Assembly: GCA_019914945.1 (NCBI GenBank)
Contig: CM034112.1
Location: forward strand, 705,001 to 769,000
DNA: 64,000 nucleotides
Direction: 5' to 3'
Source: Typha latifolia
Lineage: Eukaryota; Streptophyta; Magnoliopsida; Poales; Typhaceae
Made by a program: the position numbers and the translations under genes. This document shows, piece after piece, positions 11,107-23,105 of this stretch (position 1 is the stretch's first letter; each line of letters starts with the position of its first letter). Below the pieces are notes generated by a model. That model was not told where the DNA came from. It worked only from the letters and a program-made list of their open reading frames with translations, and searched no databases.

Positions 11107-14100
11107 TTATGTTATCTTAACGTCGCGTAGAAGCCTTGCAACCATAGCTCCACATCTTCTAATTTCCCAATCATCAAGCTCCTTTTTTTCTAATTCAACA
11201 AGATTTCCATTACATATTGTCTTGGCTGCGGCGTTCTCCCCTTCTCCTGCCTTGCATCTCTCATCGTCCTCATCGCTTCCATGACCAGAAGTTGATATCT
11301 CACTTGCAGTGCATGCATCATCTTTGCATTTTGATTGGACTTTTGACTCCATCATGAATAATTGTATACTGGGATGCTGATACTTACTGTCCATCTGCAA
11401 CATAATGAGAAACAAAGGCAACAGATTTTTTTTTTTAAAAAAAAAAACTCCCATAAGATTTCAAAGAGTCAAAATTTTAAGGTCATTAAAGATGTGTTTT
11501 TTTTTTGTTAAACTGGTAAAACTGCAGGGTGTATATATAATACCAAAGAACTAACAACAAAACTAGATGTACACTACTTCACCAACAGCAACATTATCTA
11601 TTTTTCAGAATCCTCTTCAAGCAAAGTAAGTGTAATTTGAGCTGGAGATGTACCTTTGATTTTGGAATGTTCTTCACTATGAAATTTTTCTTCCACATTT
11701 GAATCATTTGTTCATGGACTATGGTGGAACGGATCTCATAACCTAACTAAAGTAGAAATAGTAATTAGAATATCATCAAAACTATTCAAATATTGATAAA
11801 ATGTGTACTCTATTACCAATATCATCGTTCTAGGTCCTGATAATGCCAAAATTGTCTGCATCAGTGGCTCCAATAGATGCTCTGCGTAAACCTTCAACAT
11901 AAAAAGAAAGTCTCACAGAGGTTCCAAATTAGAAATGATTATGTTATGTAGAAATGGCAGGACAAATGTTTTGATTTCTGCAAGTTGCTCCTGACCCCAC
12001 GCATCACTAGAATGCTTGAGAGCTTGAATTTCAATGCACTGTTTGCAAGCTAGAAGGCTAAGGCATTACAAATAGGAAAATATTTGAGTATTATATCAAA
12101 TCTTTTCAGAGAAGACCAGGAAGTCTACTAATTCAATTGTGAAAAGATTGTTGGATAAGGATTATAAGGATAGGTGGTTTGCTCAATAGCAAATTATGAC
12201 TACATCAAATTCGTAAAAGGAGTCTAAAGTCTGTCATACCATTTAATAGTCCTCGGACAATAGTGTACCAATTGATAGTTGCTACCAGCCAGCACCAAAC
12301 CAGTTTTCCAAGTCAACATGGGCATTCCTACTATAGTCTAATTTGAAAGATTCAATTTAATGGACCCAGGAACATTGAATGACCTTCTAAACTTGATAGG
12401 AAGCAAAATTTAAATTTGACAATGAATGGAATAATCACCATGAAATTAAAAGTCACAAAAGGAAATTCTCTGACTTAGGGAGAGCACTGACTAGCTTTGG
12501 GATTGAAATACTAAAGAATACATATATAGAGGAACTAATTGCTATGCTCATAAGATATTGAAATTATAGATGGTTAGGCAAGAATCTTTGAAACTTGGTT
12601 AGTCAACAGTTAAAATGTACTACCAGTGACTTACAACGTCAGTACCGATGATGTAATCAAATGGAGGACCAACAGCTTTTATGTGCTCCTGATTTCCCCA
12701 GTCCAACTCTGCAACCTCAATTGAGCCAATGGAAGCTACAAACATATAGAAGAGACCTACTTTTTATTCAACAGTAAAATAATGTAAACCCATAATATCA
12801 TTATATTATTTTTTCCCCAATAGTAAATCAAATAGTATAAATACCCAAGATAGAGAAAGCAATACATATCAACGTTGTTTTTAGTTGCTTCAAAAGATGT
12901 CTTAGCAAGGTACTATGATTATGATTGAGCTCAGTTTAATTATAAACAAGCAATCCAAAGTGGACATGGTCTAATTTCAAGGTAATTCCTAGGCATGTGT
13001 TGAGCAGTGGAGGCAATGCATGAAAAATATTAGATAGGACAGGGAATATAACAATGTAAATTTGAAGAAAGTTACATCAAAACATAGAGATCAGGAAAAG
13101 ATAACTGATCTTACATAAATCTATCGAAAACAATTTACAAACAACCTGAATCAGGAGTTGCCTGCAGGATCCAGGAAGTATTACGCTCAACATTTCTCAT
13201 AAGCAATGGCAGAACCTCAACTTGGTCTGTTGTGATTACTTCACATCCTAGCAGCGCCATTCCTATAGATAACAAGACATTACTGTGTAAAATTGAAATA
13301 GAGATGTTGGCACTATTCATCAATTTCTTCTAATGGTTAGCAAATCAAATACGGTACAAAGGGCTCACCTAGCCCAGCTAAACCACAACCAGCTCCTAAT
13401 TCTATCACACGTTTTCCTTTCAATTTAGATGGGCAAAACCTTCCTTTTCTGGAATTCTTTTCCTGTATTAACACAGACAAATCAAGTTAGCACATATAAA
13501 TCAGGAAACTAGTGCTTATAGTTTGAGAAGGTCAGATCTGTATCACCCTTTGCCCAAAGATCTCTCTAACCACATTTTCAAAACATACTTGAAGTAGGAC
13601 CTGTTGTTTAAAATTTGAACACACTTGAAGAAAGAATTAGAAGACCAAGGACAAAGTCTTGCACCAATATGATCCCCTGTATTAGTAGCTAGTGTAGGGG
13701 CTGGATCAAAGGAGGTGTAAAGGTATTCCACTTTCTATATAATTTCCTTTGTGTTTTCCTGCCCTTACTGAGAACTGCATCTTCTTCTTGAACTAATTAG
13801 ATTTTCCATTTCAACAATTGCCATCATATTTTTGTAACTCCGAATTATATCAAAAGAACAATCAACAACTTTCAAGTCATTACCAGAAATTTGACAAACA
13901 CCATCGATGCATCCCAAACTGTAGTCCCAAGATGCTTAGAGTTCGGATCCTGCCATTACGACATAGATTAGTATAACTAGACAACATCTATTTGCAGCAT
14001 AAAAAATTTACTCCATATGTGCTAGGATTGCAAATACAGATATCTAAAGAATATCAAATACATCAACAAGAATATTAGATACACTAACTTGGGTAATAAG

Positions 14101-14671
14101 AACTATTACTTCACCGGAGATTATTGCAAGGTAAGGTGATCAAATGCATTGAAAAGTTTTAATTAGAAGATAGAATCTCTAGAAAAGATGATCTATATAC
14201 TGAAATATTGGATCTTTTAGCACGAATTGCTAAGATGGTTCAGCTCAATCTGGTAAGCTTGCTAAAATTTTTTACCTGAGATATGTGCAGTTTGTGCCCT
14301 AAAAGTTCAAGTGTAACAGCCGATGTGCTAGGAGAATTCAATCTGGCAAAAAAAAAATTACCAAATAGACAAATTTAAAAATATGTATGATATTATCATG
14401 AAATCACTCTCCGTGCCTCACCAACATAAGCACGCCATTCATCTAAAAGCAATTTTAAGTAGAACAAATGAATCAAGTAAACAGTAGAAAAGAAGTCTAT
14501 CTATACTCCTGCTAATTAAACTCTAAGCAACAATTCGATTTATGCAAATTACCAGCACAAAGAAAACCTAAACGCTAAATTCCAGTTCCAGAACCGCTCA
14601 TATCTCAACCAAATCTTACAATCCAAGACTAGTTCCAGAAGTATCGTGCAGTACTACCTCGTATCCTCCAT
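11107..14671 (-). CDS. METTL21-type protein-lysine methyltransferase
   Basis: Nine exons on the minus strand (14671-14658, 14342-14276, 13949-13884, 13462-13369, 13262-13146, 12735-12635, 11891-11817, 11746-11654, 11394-11107) join into 304 codons with no frame break. The SAM-binding motif I reads VIELGAGCGLAGLG, followed by VITTDQ (post-I acidic residue) and the FDYIIGTDVVY block typical of methyltransferase family 16 (METTL21 and relatives), whose members modify lysines of chaperones, elongation factors or VCP/CDC48. The order LGTTVWDAS then ELGAG is also family-typical. The last exon adds a long acidic tail (GSDEDDE region) of unknown role. The first coding exon is only 14 nt (M-E-D-T). 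The substrate cannot be inferred from sequence. Intron 5 contains a dispersed repeat copy. Confidence 0.88.
12918..13009. repeat. Dispersed repeat family 2, copy a (intronic)
   Basis: This matches 20931-21023 in the same orientation, with a nearly identical core (ATTGAGCTCAGTTTAATTAT, then AAACAAGCAAT and CATGGT). It lies in intron 5 of the methyltransferase gene. It is likely a fragment of a mobile element, but no termini are resolved. Confidence 0.75.
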
Positions 14672-14856
14672 TCGACGTAGAGGGTTTCCGCCGCACTCCG
14701 ACAATCCTGGCTTCCAAGACGGTAAAAAGGAGAAGGGCTTCGCTGACGACGCTATAATCGAACCAACTTCTTAACTGGCCCAAGCAAATTAATCTTAGAT
14801 CAGCCTCGAGATTCGGAAACCCAGCCCAAACCGCAGAACGGCATCGAACACCATAA

Positions 14857-14914
14857 AACTTAGCCCAAGCCCACTAGTGTAGTAGGCCCAATTTGAGATG
14901 GGAATTGGGCCCAG
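14857..14914 (-). promoter_or_regulatory. Site II (GGCCCA/TGGGCC) cluster upstream of methyltransferase
   Basis: GGCCCA at 14885-14890 and the palindrome TGGGCCCA at 14906-14913, plus AGCCCA words at 14861-14875, lie about 190-240 bp upstream of the minus-strand ATG. Such site II elements are bound by TCP factors in housekeeping plant promoters (known). Their activity here is inferred. Confidence 0.5.
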
Positions 14915-15108
14915 TTTGCTTATATATATAAAGATTTTGCACAGTAACCAATACATTATATGAATATTATATATTTAATAAATATAATACAAATTGTGAT
15001 ATTCTGAAATAAAATTAATGGCAATTATATATATATATATAAAGAGAGAGATTAACCTTGCCGCCCAAACTTTTCTATGATTTTTTATTTCGTTAGTGAA
15101 AAAGGGTG

Positions 15109-15235
15109 GGATTGAACCTGAGTCTGAAGCCCTTCGATTTGGTGTAATTCTTTTACTATTCCATTAATTTGGGCTAAGGCTCAGAGTACGATCCCAGCTT
15201 ACTCACTAGGAAATACAAATCTCCCGATGATATTA
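15109..15235. repeat. Dispersed repeat family 1, copy b
   Basis: Related to 5589-5712 in the same orientation. It ends about 60 bp before the tRNA-Tyr gene, so it may lie within the tRNA's 5' flank. Confidence 0.7.
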
Positions 15236-15295
15236 ATAGGGAAATTTAAATTTTGAATAAGATAAATCAATAAAAAATTATAAAAAATTTCAAAA

Positions 15296-15379
15296 CCGAC
15301 CTTAGCTCAGTTGGTAGAGCGGAGGACTGTAGTGTGCTCAGTAATCCTTAGGTCGCTGGTTCGAATCCGGCAGGTCGGA
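15296..15379 (+). tRNA. tRNA-Tyr (GUA) with 11-nt intron
   Basis: The acceptor stem CCGACCT pairs with AGGTCGG, followed by discriminator A. The D arm (GCTCAGTTGGTAGAGC, A box), the anticodon stem GAGGA/TCCTT and the T arm with GGTTCGAATCC (B box) are complete. The anticodon GTA is at 15329-15331. An intron of 11 nt (15333-15343) sits one base 3' of the anticodon, the canonical place; plant tRNA-Tyr genes normally carry such an intron. The mature length is 73 nt before CCA. A T-run at 15388-15391 can terminate Pol III. Confidence 0.96.
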
Positions 15380-15724
15380 TGTTTCTATTTTACTTTGGCT
15401 AAAATATTATTTCTTTTTGTTTTTAATTTCCGTCGCATATGTATATTTATCATTCAAACACTTTGTATTCTGCTTTCAATTTCTTCATTTATTTTAAAAG
15501 ATATTTTAAGTAAAATATATTATCAAATGATAGATATTTACTGAACTATAATAAAGATAAAATATAGAGTGTTTTAACAATTTTTTATATGTTACTAATT
15601 GAGGCAATTATTTCTCTCGGCAAGATGCCTAAAATTAACGTAAAAAAGAAACATTTACACCATTCGTTTACGAAGGTCGCGGATCAGGAGCCGCCCGAAT
15701 CCCGAGGCCGGTGGACGCAAGTAC

Positions 15725-16035
15725 TGACGTCACCTTCCTTCGGTGATACGCATTCCCTTTTCCTCTTTTACTTTATTGCATGAGATCTCTCTTTTCGCCA
15801 ACCTTGGATCTCGCTGACACTGACGTTACTTCTGACGTGGCGTCATTTTACTGGCTGCGGGCCCCAGCAGGTAGACCTCCGTCCTCCGTCCTCCGTCCTC
15901 TACTGCATAAAAACTATAAGCTGAATAAGAGGAGTTATCCGACCTTATCCGGGACTAACCACGATGAGTTATCTCGACTCTATTTTACCTATGGTTATCT
16001 TTGTTGATTAAAAGAATAAAAGGTAGTTATCCGAG
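15725..16035. promoter_or_regulatory. Clustered TGACGT and TTATC motifs without an adjacent gene
   Basis: TGACGTCA lies at 15725-15732 and TGACGT at 15821. TGACGTGGCGTCA, an inverted pair of TGACG cores, begins at 15833. These are bZIP/TGA-type sites. A triple CCGTCCT run follows at about 15880-15900, then several TTATCCG or TTATC words between 15930 and 16030. The density looks promoter-like, but no coding gene follows within 2 kb. Function is inferred. Confidence 0.35.
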
Positions 16036-17054
16036 TTAGTATATAATATTAGTATTAGGACAAAGATGCAAAAAGTGGGATGATTGCCTACTGCCCTAGA
16101 AACAAACCTTAAACTTACCCTTCACCTTTTCCTCGAAGAAAAATTATCCTAGTTTTTTTATTTATAAGCTAGGTTTCACTAGCATAGCAATATTAATTAC
16201 AACGGTAGTCTGTGTTTATTCCTAATATAAACTAAATATATTATAGATAAGCCTATAAAAGATATATTTACGTGACGTTTGATGGATGTGATGCTTATTA
16301 TAGTTGAGTTCTATACTTAGGTCACCTTATTTATGTTGATATATAGAATCTAGCAGGTGGGAACTTAAAAAAAATGAGTGTCCCATCAACACAACTCATC
16401 TTAGATGTCCATCTCTATTTATGTATATTTCTCTTGACAAATGCATCCAATTAGTATATGTTTTTATGCATGGTCATGGCCTTTTACTGGTTCATGCAGT
16501 CTGTATCACCCACAAGTAATGGTTAAATTTTGTACTCGCTTTGAATCTTCTAACACTCTATGAATATATTACTAAGTCTCTGCCTTCCTAGCTACACATG
16601 AACAGGAGGCTATTATAATATTATATATATATATATATATATATGATATTATTATTATATATTAAGGAAAAAATTATATTTTATCTTCTTATGATTAACA
16701 CGAATGCAACAGCCTGACGATTACTTTTAATATTAATAAAAAAGACTTAAATACTTTTTTATGTTTTGCAACAATTTTTTTTTAATCCTTCTTAGTAATG
16801 TGTGCGTCATAAATATGTGAAAAATAATTATGCTTTTTAGAAAAATTAAGTATATTTCATGCAAATAATACTAAAATATTATTATTAAATTTATAAAATA
16901 TATATGTAAGTTATCTCAGAGGTAAAATTATGATCTAGAAAAGTATATGTATAATTGAGTTTGGGTACTGAACACGATTAGAAATTCCTAACCAAGTTTG
17001 GGGATCAACTAGCCTTGAACTTAAAACAAACATCACCTTAAACATTTCAAATCT

Positions 17055-17086
<32 letters not shown>

Positions 17087-18148
17087 GATTGATGACAAAA
17101 GGATTAATTTTCTGATAGTTTTAACAGAAACTTTAGAATTAAAAAACAATAGTTGCACATAGAACAGAAGTATAAGAAGGCATCAACATGATAAATTTTC
17201 TTTAGTGATGATGATAAGAGTTCTCGCAACCATTTAAAATGACAACCGACTTAGGATTCACATGGCGATCGAGTGCATGCATGTATTATTTGAAGTGATG
17301 TGCATTAGGAATTCTATATATACAGCTTGGATGGATGGATGGTTTTGCATGTATAATTGAGTTGCATGGGAGTAGGATATAATTAGTAGTTAGGTTGTCA
17401 CAATCCTTCTTCTTCTCCTTGATGGATACAAGGTTTGGATATCAATGATTGAATTCTTATGAGATACATGGAAGCTTATTATGCCTATGTATTATTTCTT
17501 ATAAGCAACGTAAGAGAAGTATTTAATAGGTGCAAGTGGGATTTCTTGGTTCCAAACTATGCCATTATATATTACACCTTTGACTTTTAATACATTGTTG
17601 GATTTATGTTCACCTCCAAGACTAGCATTTTCTTACTGATTAATTTATAGTCTAATGGGCCACCTAAGGGATGAGTTGGTCTCTCTGTATACAACTCTTG
17701 CATGATTGAGTCCAAGGAGTCTTCAAGGAAAATGAACAAATTATAAGACACTTATATTTCATAGTATCTTAGGGCTCATGTTGCATTTTTTATTTTATTT
17801 TCTATAGAGAAAACACCCTATATTTAATCTTTATAATTAGTTTTCATAACGTTTGGTTACGGTAACGAAAGTTACATCGATCCTAACAGAAATTTGTATG
17901 TTGCGGTTTGGAACTCGGAAGGTTTCCACTAATTAAAAGACGAATCATATCCCTTTCACTTTGTTAGTTGCCTTACATTTTAACTATTTTAATTCTGTAG
18001 CCAAAGTAGAGAGGTACAAGTACTCGGGGCCTCCAAGAGTGTAGGGATTTGTTTAGTTACACATGATATATAGAGAGTCTAGGTTAGCTCCAAGACTGAG
18101 ATCTGTGGCCCAACCAAGAGGCTAAAGCTGATTGAAACCAGACGAGCT

Positions 18149-18151
<3 letters not shown>

Positions 18152-18187
<36 letters not shown>
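18152..18187. repeat. (CT)n microsatellite
   Basis: A pure CT tract about 180 bp upstream of the MYB start codon, probably promoter or 5' leader. Confidence 0.9.
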
Positions 18188-18191
<4 letters not shown>

Positions 18192-18368
18192 CATAAAAAA
18201 ATTCCTAGCTTTTAAATATACCTATGAGTTGTCCTCCTAGCTTCTTCTTCTTCCTTTTCTTCTTCTTCCTATCTCTAGCTACATTTCTTGTATCCAAAGA
18301 GCTAGTGTCTCCTTCAAAGGGCCTAATAAAAGCCAAAAGGACCGGAGGAAGGGGAGAGAGATAGAGAA

Positions 18369-18518
18369 ATGGGGAGGGCTCCATGCTGTGATAAGGCTAA
18401 TGTGAAAAAAGGACCTTGGTCTCCAGAGGAAGATAGAAAGCTCAAGGATTACATAGAGAAGCACGGCACTGGTAGCAATTGGATTGCCCTCCCTCACAAA
18501 GCTGGTAAGAGATTCTTC

Positions 18519-18571
<53 letters not shown>

Positions 18572-19567
18572 TTCTTTGTGTGTTACATAAATATTGATAG
18601 ATATATATAAATGGATTGTTTTTTTTAAACAGGATTAAAGAGATGTGGGAAGAGTTGCAGGCTAAGATGGCTCAACTATCTGAGGCCCAACATAAAGCAT
18701 GGAGACTTCTCTGATGACGAGGATAGGATCATCCTCAATCTCTTTTCTAGCATAGGAAGCAGGTGAAGTGACTTTATATATATACACACACACACATTTA
18801 TATATGCCACTTTATTTCCCTTCTGGGATGATGATCATCTTACATTCATTTGGTCTTGTCCGTGCATATCAATATACATGCCAATTAATGCACCCATTAT
18901 ATGGAAGCAGAAGATTAATTTTCTAGTGCTTATATATGTATGAATTTAGTGCAGGTGGTCTATCATAGCATCACAGCTTCCAGGGAGAACTGACAATGAT
19001 ATCAAGAACTACTGGAACACTAAGCTGAAGAAGAAGCTCATGGGCTTCCCCCAAAGCCAGAGAAAGCTATCTCAGCAGCAGCAGCAGATCAAGCCACAGC
19101 TCTTCCCATCTCCTCTTCAGACCACTACTGATACATTCTCATCTCCACTAGGCCTTGAAGGAATCCTAATCCCACCGTATGTTATGAATTCTAACACCTC
19201 CATTCTTTCTTCTACTCCTTTAATCCAGGGAAAAGATGATCAAAGTGGCACTAGTACTATTCTCACGTTTGGGGGTGAGCAAAGCTGCAGCTCCTCTGAT
19301 CTTGGGAGGGATATGGACTATGAGCTGTGTAACAATGTTTGTGAGCAAATAGGGTTTGAGAGCTATCTATTTGGAGGGGGAATGGAAGATACTCAGAAGC
19401 TAATACTTGGTGATGGTGGTGGTGGAGGAGGAGAGATTTCGTTTGAAAATTACAACTATGAGCAAGAGACTAAGCATATGGTTGGTTCAAATAGCAATGT
19501 TGGACTCCTCATTGATGGCCCAAGCAGTGCATGCCTCAAGAGCCAAGGGAGGTTCTTGTACTTCTGA
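18369..19567 (+). CDS. R2R3-MYB transcription factor, RAX/MYB36-like
   Basis: Three exons (18369-18504, 18633-18762, 18955-19567) encode 292 residues. The middle exon of 130 nt and both intron positions are the canonical R2R3-MYB arrangement. The start [20 protein letters not shown] is typical of subgroup 14 (RAX1-3, MYB36, MYB68, MYB87), followed by R2, then R3 with [21 protein letters not shown]. The tail carries a QQQQQ run and a GGGGGG run and ends FLYF. Members control axillary meristem initiation or Casparian-strip and root differentiation in the nucleus (family knowledge). Which of these applies cannot be told. R2 reads LPHKAG where LPQKIG or LPQKAG is more usual. Intron 1 contains a (GA)n tract at 18521-18566. 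Confidence 0.94.
18521..18566 (+). repeat. (GA)n microsatellite in MYB intron 1
   Basis: About 23 GA units just after the 5' splice site of intron 1. Confidence 0.9.
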
Positions 19568-20763
19568 CAGTTCTGTGTGTGTTTGTGTGTCTAAATGTTT
19601 GTTGAAAAGACCATATTATGACAACATTGGCTAAAAGAGAGAGTGTGCGTGTTGCCTTTTCTTGTGTGCTTTTCCCTTGTAAAATGATATGTTTGGTTTG
19701 TGGTACAGTCCTTTCTTCTCAGCATTCAAACTTATTGAAGTGTTTTGTGCTTTCAGAAGTCAGAAAGGCAGCAGTACTAGACTGCTAGTAGTGATCTCTC
19801 TGATATGCACAAAGGGTCATGATATGTATCTTGATATATAGCGCAAAAAACTATGTAAAAGATAATCCTCTTAAACGATAACAAATATTCTACAAGAAAA
19901 AAAAAACTATATATATATTCCTGGTTAAAATGATGGGCTAAAAAATACATAAACTTTGATTAATAAATTTTTCTAATATAAATACAACCAAAAGCGTTCA
20001 AATCTAAAATATGTTAAGATTTGAAATATAATTGCTCAACAAAAAATTATTAAATATAATCCAATTAGTATTCGCAAGCCAATTAACAGTTTGATTACAC
20101 TGAGGAAAGGAACGAACACCAATAACATATAACATAAGGAATCATGGTAAGTAATTTTTGCCCATCTTTGGTCATGAGAAGTCCATGCTCCACGAGCAGT
20201 CCTTCCTTTGTATACTAAGAATGAGGGCTTGAGAACTTCTAGATTCTGTGCCAAGTAGCTAAATGAGATTAGTTAATATTTACGGAATTCATAGATAGTA
20301 AATAAAAAATCAGCTTAGATGTATGATCAAATTTGATTAGTTCAATAAAGTGGAAAATTTTGAAAATACTGCAAAACGAAAATCCATTCTGAATTTTCGT
20401 GCAAATGGCATTTAAATTATAATGAATTTTGTTTGTTCTAGATATCACTGCATGGATACATATATCTTCATACATATATATATAAATATATTCATTCATA
20501 TTCACATGGAGTGGATGGGGGTCAGCTTCACCGCAGGAAACGTGTCGTGTCGTGATATATATATACTATAATTTGGCACTAAGTTTTGAGCTGAGATACC
20601 AAATGGGTTTGTTTGAATATTCCAGTTCGAGTCTGTTAGCTATCAATAATCCCCAAAGTATGTGCATTAATAAGAAACAAGAGGGATGTCAGTCACAGTT
20701 CTCAAGGCACAACAAATCCCTATACAAAGGATAGTTTTGGTTTCTAATGAGTTGCTACTTGTA

Positions 20764-20764
<1 letters not shown>

Positions 20765-20804
<40 letters not shown>

Positions 20805-20806
20805 CC
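20765..20806. repeat. (ATCT)n microsatellite
   Basis: A run of about ten tetranucleotide units in intergenic DNA. Confidence 0.85.
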
Positions 20807-20930
20807 TATAGTGCATAAGTGCATATACTTTTGAATATTACAAAAGTACTATTAAAAGAGACCTTGTTTGACTCTCACTTATTTGCATGGATTTGGTCAA
20901 GTACGGGCTGCAACAAAATTTCATATGCAG

Positions 20931-21023
20931 ATTATTATTGAGCTCAGTTTAATTATAAACAAGCAATTCAAAGTTTGACATGGTTTAATTTCAAGGTAAC
21001 CCAAAGCCAAGTGTCGAGCAGTA
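20931..21023. repeat. Dispersed repeat family 2, copy b
   Basis: The partner of 12918-13009, in the same orientation, here in intergenic DNA. Confidence 0.75.
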
Positions 21024-22939
21024 AGATTAGGCTTGATTTATTAATTCCAACTTAAACCAAGGCCGGCAGAAGGTGTCCTTTAAATAAATAGACTCATCTT
21101 TTACATAAACATAAGCACAATATGCAAGGGAAGAGATTCAAACAGAGATTAGTTTCTTTGCTTCATCAGTACGCTGTAATTACAGCAAATAATTACCTAA
21201 GCAAGGAAGAAGATTTCAGAGCAATAGTGGAAGCTTGTATGACTACAGACCCATATGAAATAATCCCATTAGGGAAAAAGAAAATTAGATAGATATAAAC
21301 CTTTAATAAGGTTAATGATAGGGGAATCCTCCCTGAAAATAATTCAAAATATCCAAATAGAAAGAAAAAAAAAAAAACTAAGCACAAAGGACATGAGATT
21401 CGAACTTGATTGGTTGCTGAGAAAAAAATGTTAAGATATGAGAATCCATTGACTTCACACAGTACTTTGTGCAGTGTGATTAGCTTGCTGCTTTGCCAGC
21501 TACTAAACCTTGGTGTTTTCTCTCTCTTGCTTGTTCCTCAACAGGATTCTGAGGCAGGTGCAAGCACCACTTCTTTTATACATAAATGTCTTTTCTAGTG
21601 ATTGGCTTAAGTGCAATGTTTGCATTTATTAAGAGACTATGCTATATAAATGATTAAGAGAAATTTAACTAGTGACCACGCTGTAAAAAAGTTGGCCAAA
21701 GTTTGGCAGTGACTTTATAGTTTCAGTGTAGTACTTGGACTCCTGGAAGGACTGTCTTAGGAAATTGAAGTACTTTGTGCCTCATCCTCAGTTTGTTGTT
21801 CTTTCTTTTGTGAGCATTGCAGCTCAACCAAAGTCCTTTATAATTCAAAAGAGTCAAATTTATAAATAAGGAAGTCTTTTGTGATATCAAAATCTGTCGC
21901 TTTTACATGCATCATGATTTATATTAGAAAGATTTACACCAATATCTCGAATATTAGACTTAGACAAAGTCATGCATACCTATATTATGTGGGAATTGAA
22001 GAAAAAGACAATTTCTGGAGTTCAGCAAGCTCACTGTAAATTGAACTCATTGGAAACATCAGAAAAGCAACAACTCCTTTGATGAGCTTCTGTATGCACA
22101 ATGATTTTAGTTTGTCTCCATCAAAAATCACCCCTTTCAAATATCATCTGTTTTTTTTAATGTCAAACAAAATTATCCTATCAGACATTTACAGAGATAG
22201 AGCATTCAAATACTGAACTATTGCTGAAATAAAGAAAGAAGAGTTGCATAAAGGAAAGAGAAACAAGTAACATCCTAGCATACATTTTATCTGACTCAGG
22301 AGATATTTTAAGAGGTACTACACACGAACCCTAAACTCTAAAAGGGATTTTAGAAGGGAAAATAACAATTTAAAGTAATGCTATTGGTCCATAGATCAGT
22401 AACAATGAGATGGTCGCAGTACGTAACTCAATGGTTGAATCTTATTAATTTATGACAGAGGTCATGATTTCAATTATCCCACAAACATTAGTATTAATAT
22501 TTGTGAATTTCTAGGAGATGAAATGTTCTTTTGCAAAGCTTGTCATTCTCCTAATAAAAGAAAATGAAATGAGCGAAGTGGATTCAACATTTAACTCTTC
22601 CAATGTTTAGCTGCTACTCCCGTTTAATGCATAGTAAGAAATAGGCTCATCACTCAGCGGCATTTCCTCAAACATCTAATCCGCATGAAAAGATGTAAGC
22701 AAGAAAACTGCAACTTACATGGTTTTATTGCAAGCAAATTCCAGGTTAAATTGGCACCGCCGCATGTAATTTCATCCGATTCCGATAAACCAGACTGAAT
22801 GCATGATTTGTAGTGTTTAATCAGAATCTGTAGCTCCAAATAACAAAACGAACTGAGACGCAGGATAAAAAAAAAAAAAAAAAAACCTTTTTATAATCGA
22901 AGAACTGAAAACAGAGAGTGAAACCCCGATAATTGAAAA

Positions 22940-22989
22940 AAAATTTGGACCATTTCTCGATTTGTGCGTGTCATCCTTGCGCAGGGGCC

Positions 22990-23021
<32 letters not shown>

Positions 23022-23041
23022 TCGGATGTCCCCGAAGGGAC
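22940..23041 (-). ncRNA. U6: U6 spliceosomal snRNA gene 1
   Basis: Read on the minus strand, the 102-nt sequence begins GTCCCTTCGGGGACATCCG, contains the ACAGAGA box and the AGATTAGCATGGCCCCTGCG region that pairs with U4/U2, and ends GGTCCAAATTTT in an eight-T Pol III terminator. It matches the plant U6 consensus as I know it, with no change I can see. An upstream sequence element (TCCCACATCG) and an AT-rich TATA lie at the spacing of Pol III-type plant snRNA genes. The product forms the catalytic core of the spliceosome. Confidence 0.97.
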
Positions 23042-23062
23042 ACTAGCCTTGTGACAGTCCAA

Positions 23063-23105
23063 ATATATTAGTTCATAAATATTTTATTCATCTTACGATG
23101 TGGGA
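23063..23105 (-). promoter_or_regulatory. U6 gene 1 promoter (USE + TATA)
   Basis: The USE TCCCACATCG occupies 23096-23105 (minus) and an AT-rich TAATATAT lies at 23063-23070. The gap is about 25 bp. In plants a gap near 23-24 bp specifies Pol III, whereas Pol II snRNA genes use about 33-34 bp. Confidence 0.85.

Larger units (their letters stand above)
15380..18368. other. Intergenic upstream of MYB
   Basis: 15700-16035 is a compact motif-rich patch listed separately. The rest is AT-rich with (TA)n tracts at about 16620-16644 and 17048-17081 and a (CT)n tract at 18152-18187 close to the MYB start. A 75-codon frame at 15780-16007 has no recognisable domain. No other gene is seen. Confidence 0.5.
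19568..22219. other. Intergenic between MYB and U6 cluster
   Basis: The first few hundred bases are probably MYB 3' UTR. It contains an (ATCT)n tract at about 20765-20806 and repeat family 2 copy b at 20931-21023. Short frames (for example 20269-20505 minus, 21193-21387 minus) look like chance openings in A+T-rich DNA. Confidence 0.5.

Noticed and set aside
15780..16007. 75-codon plus-strand frame in the motif cluster
   Set aside because: No family pattern; the motif density fits regulatory DNA better.
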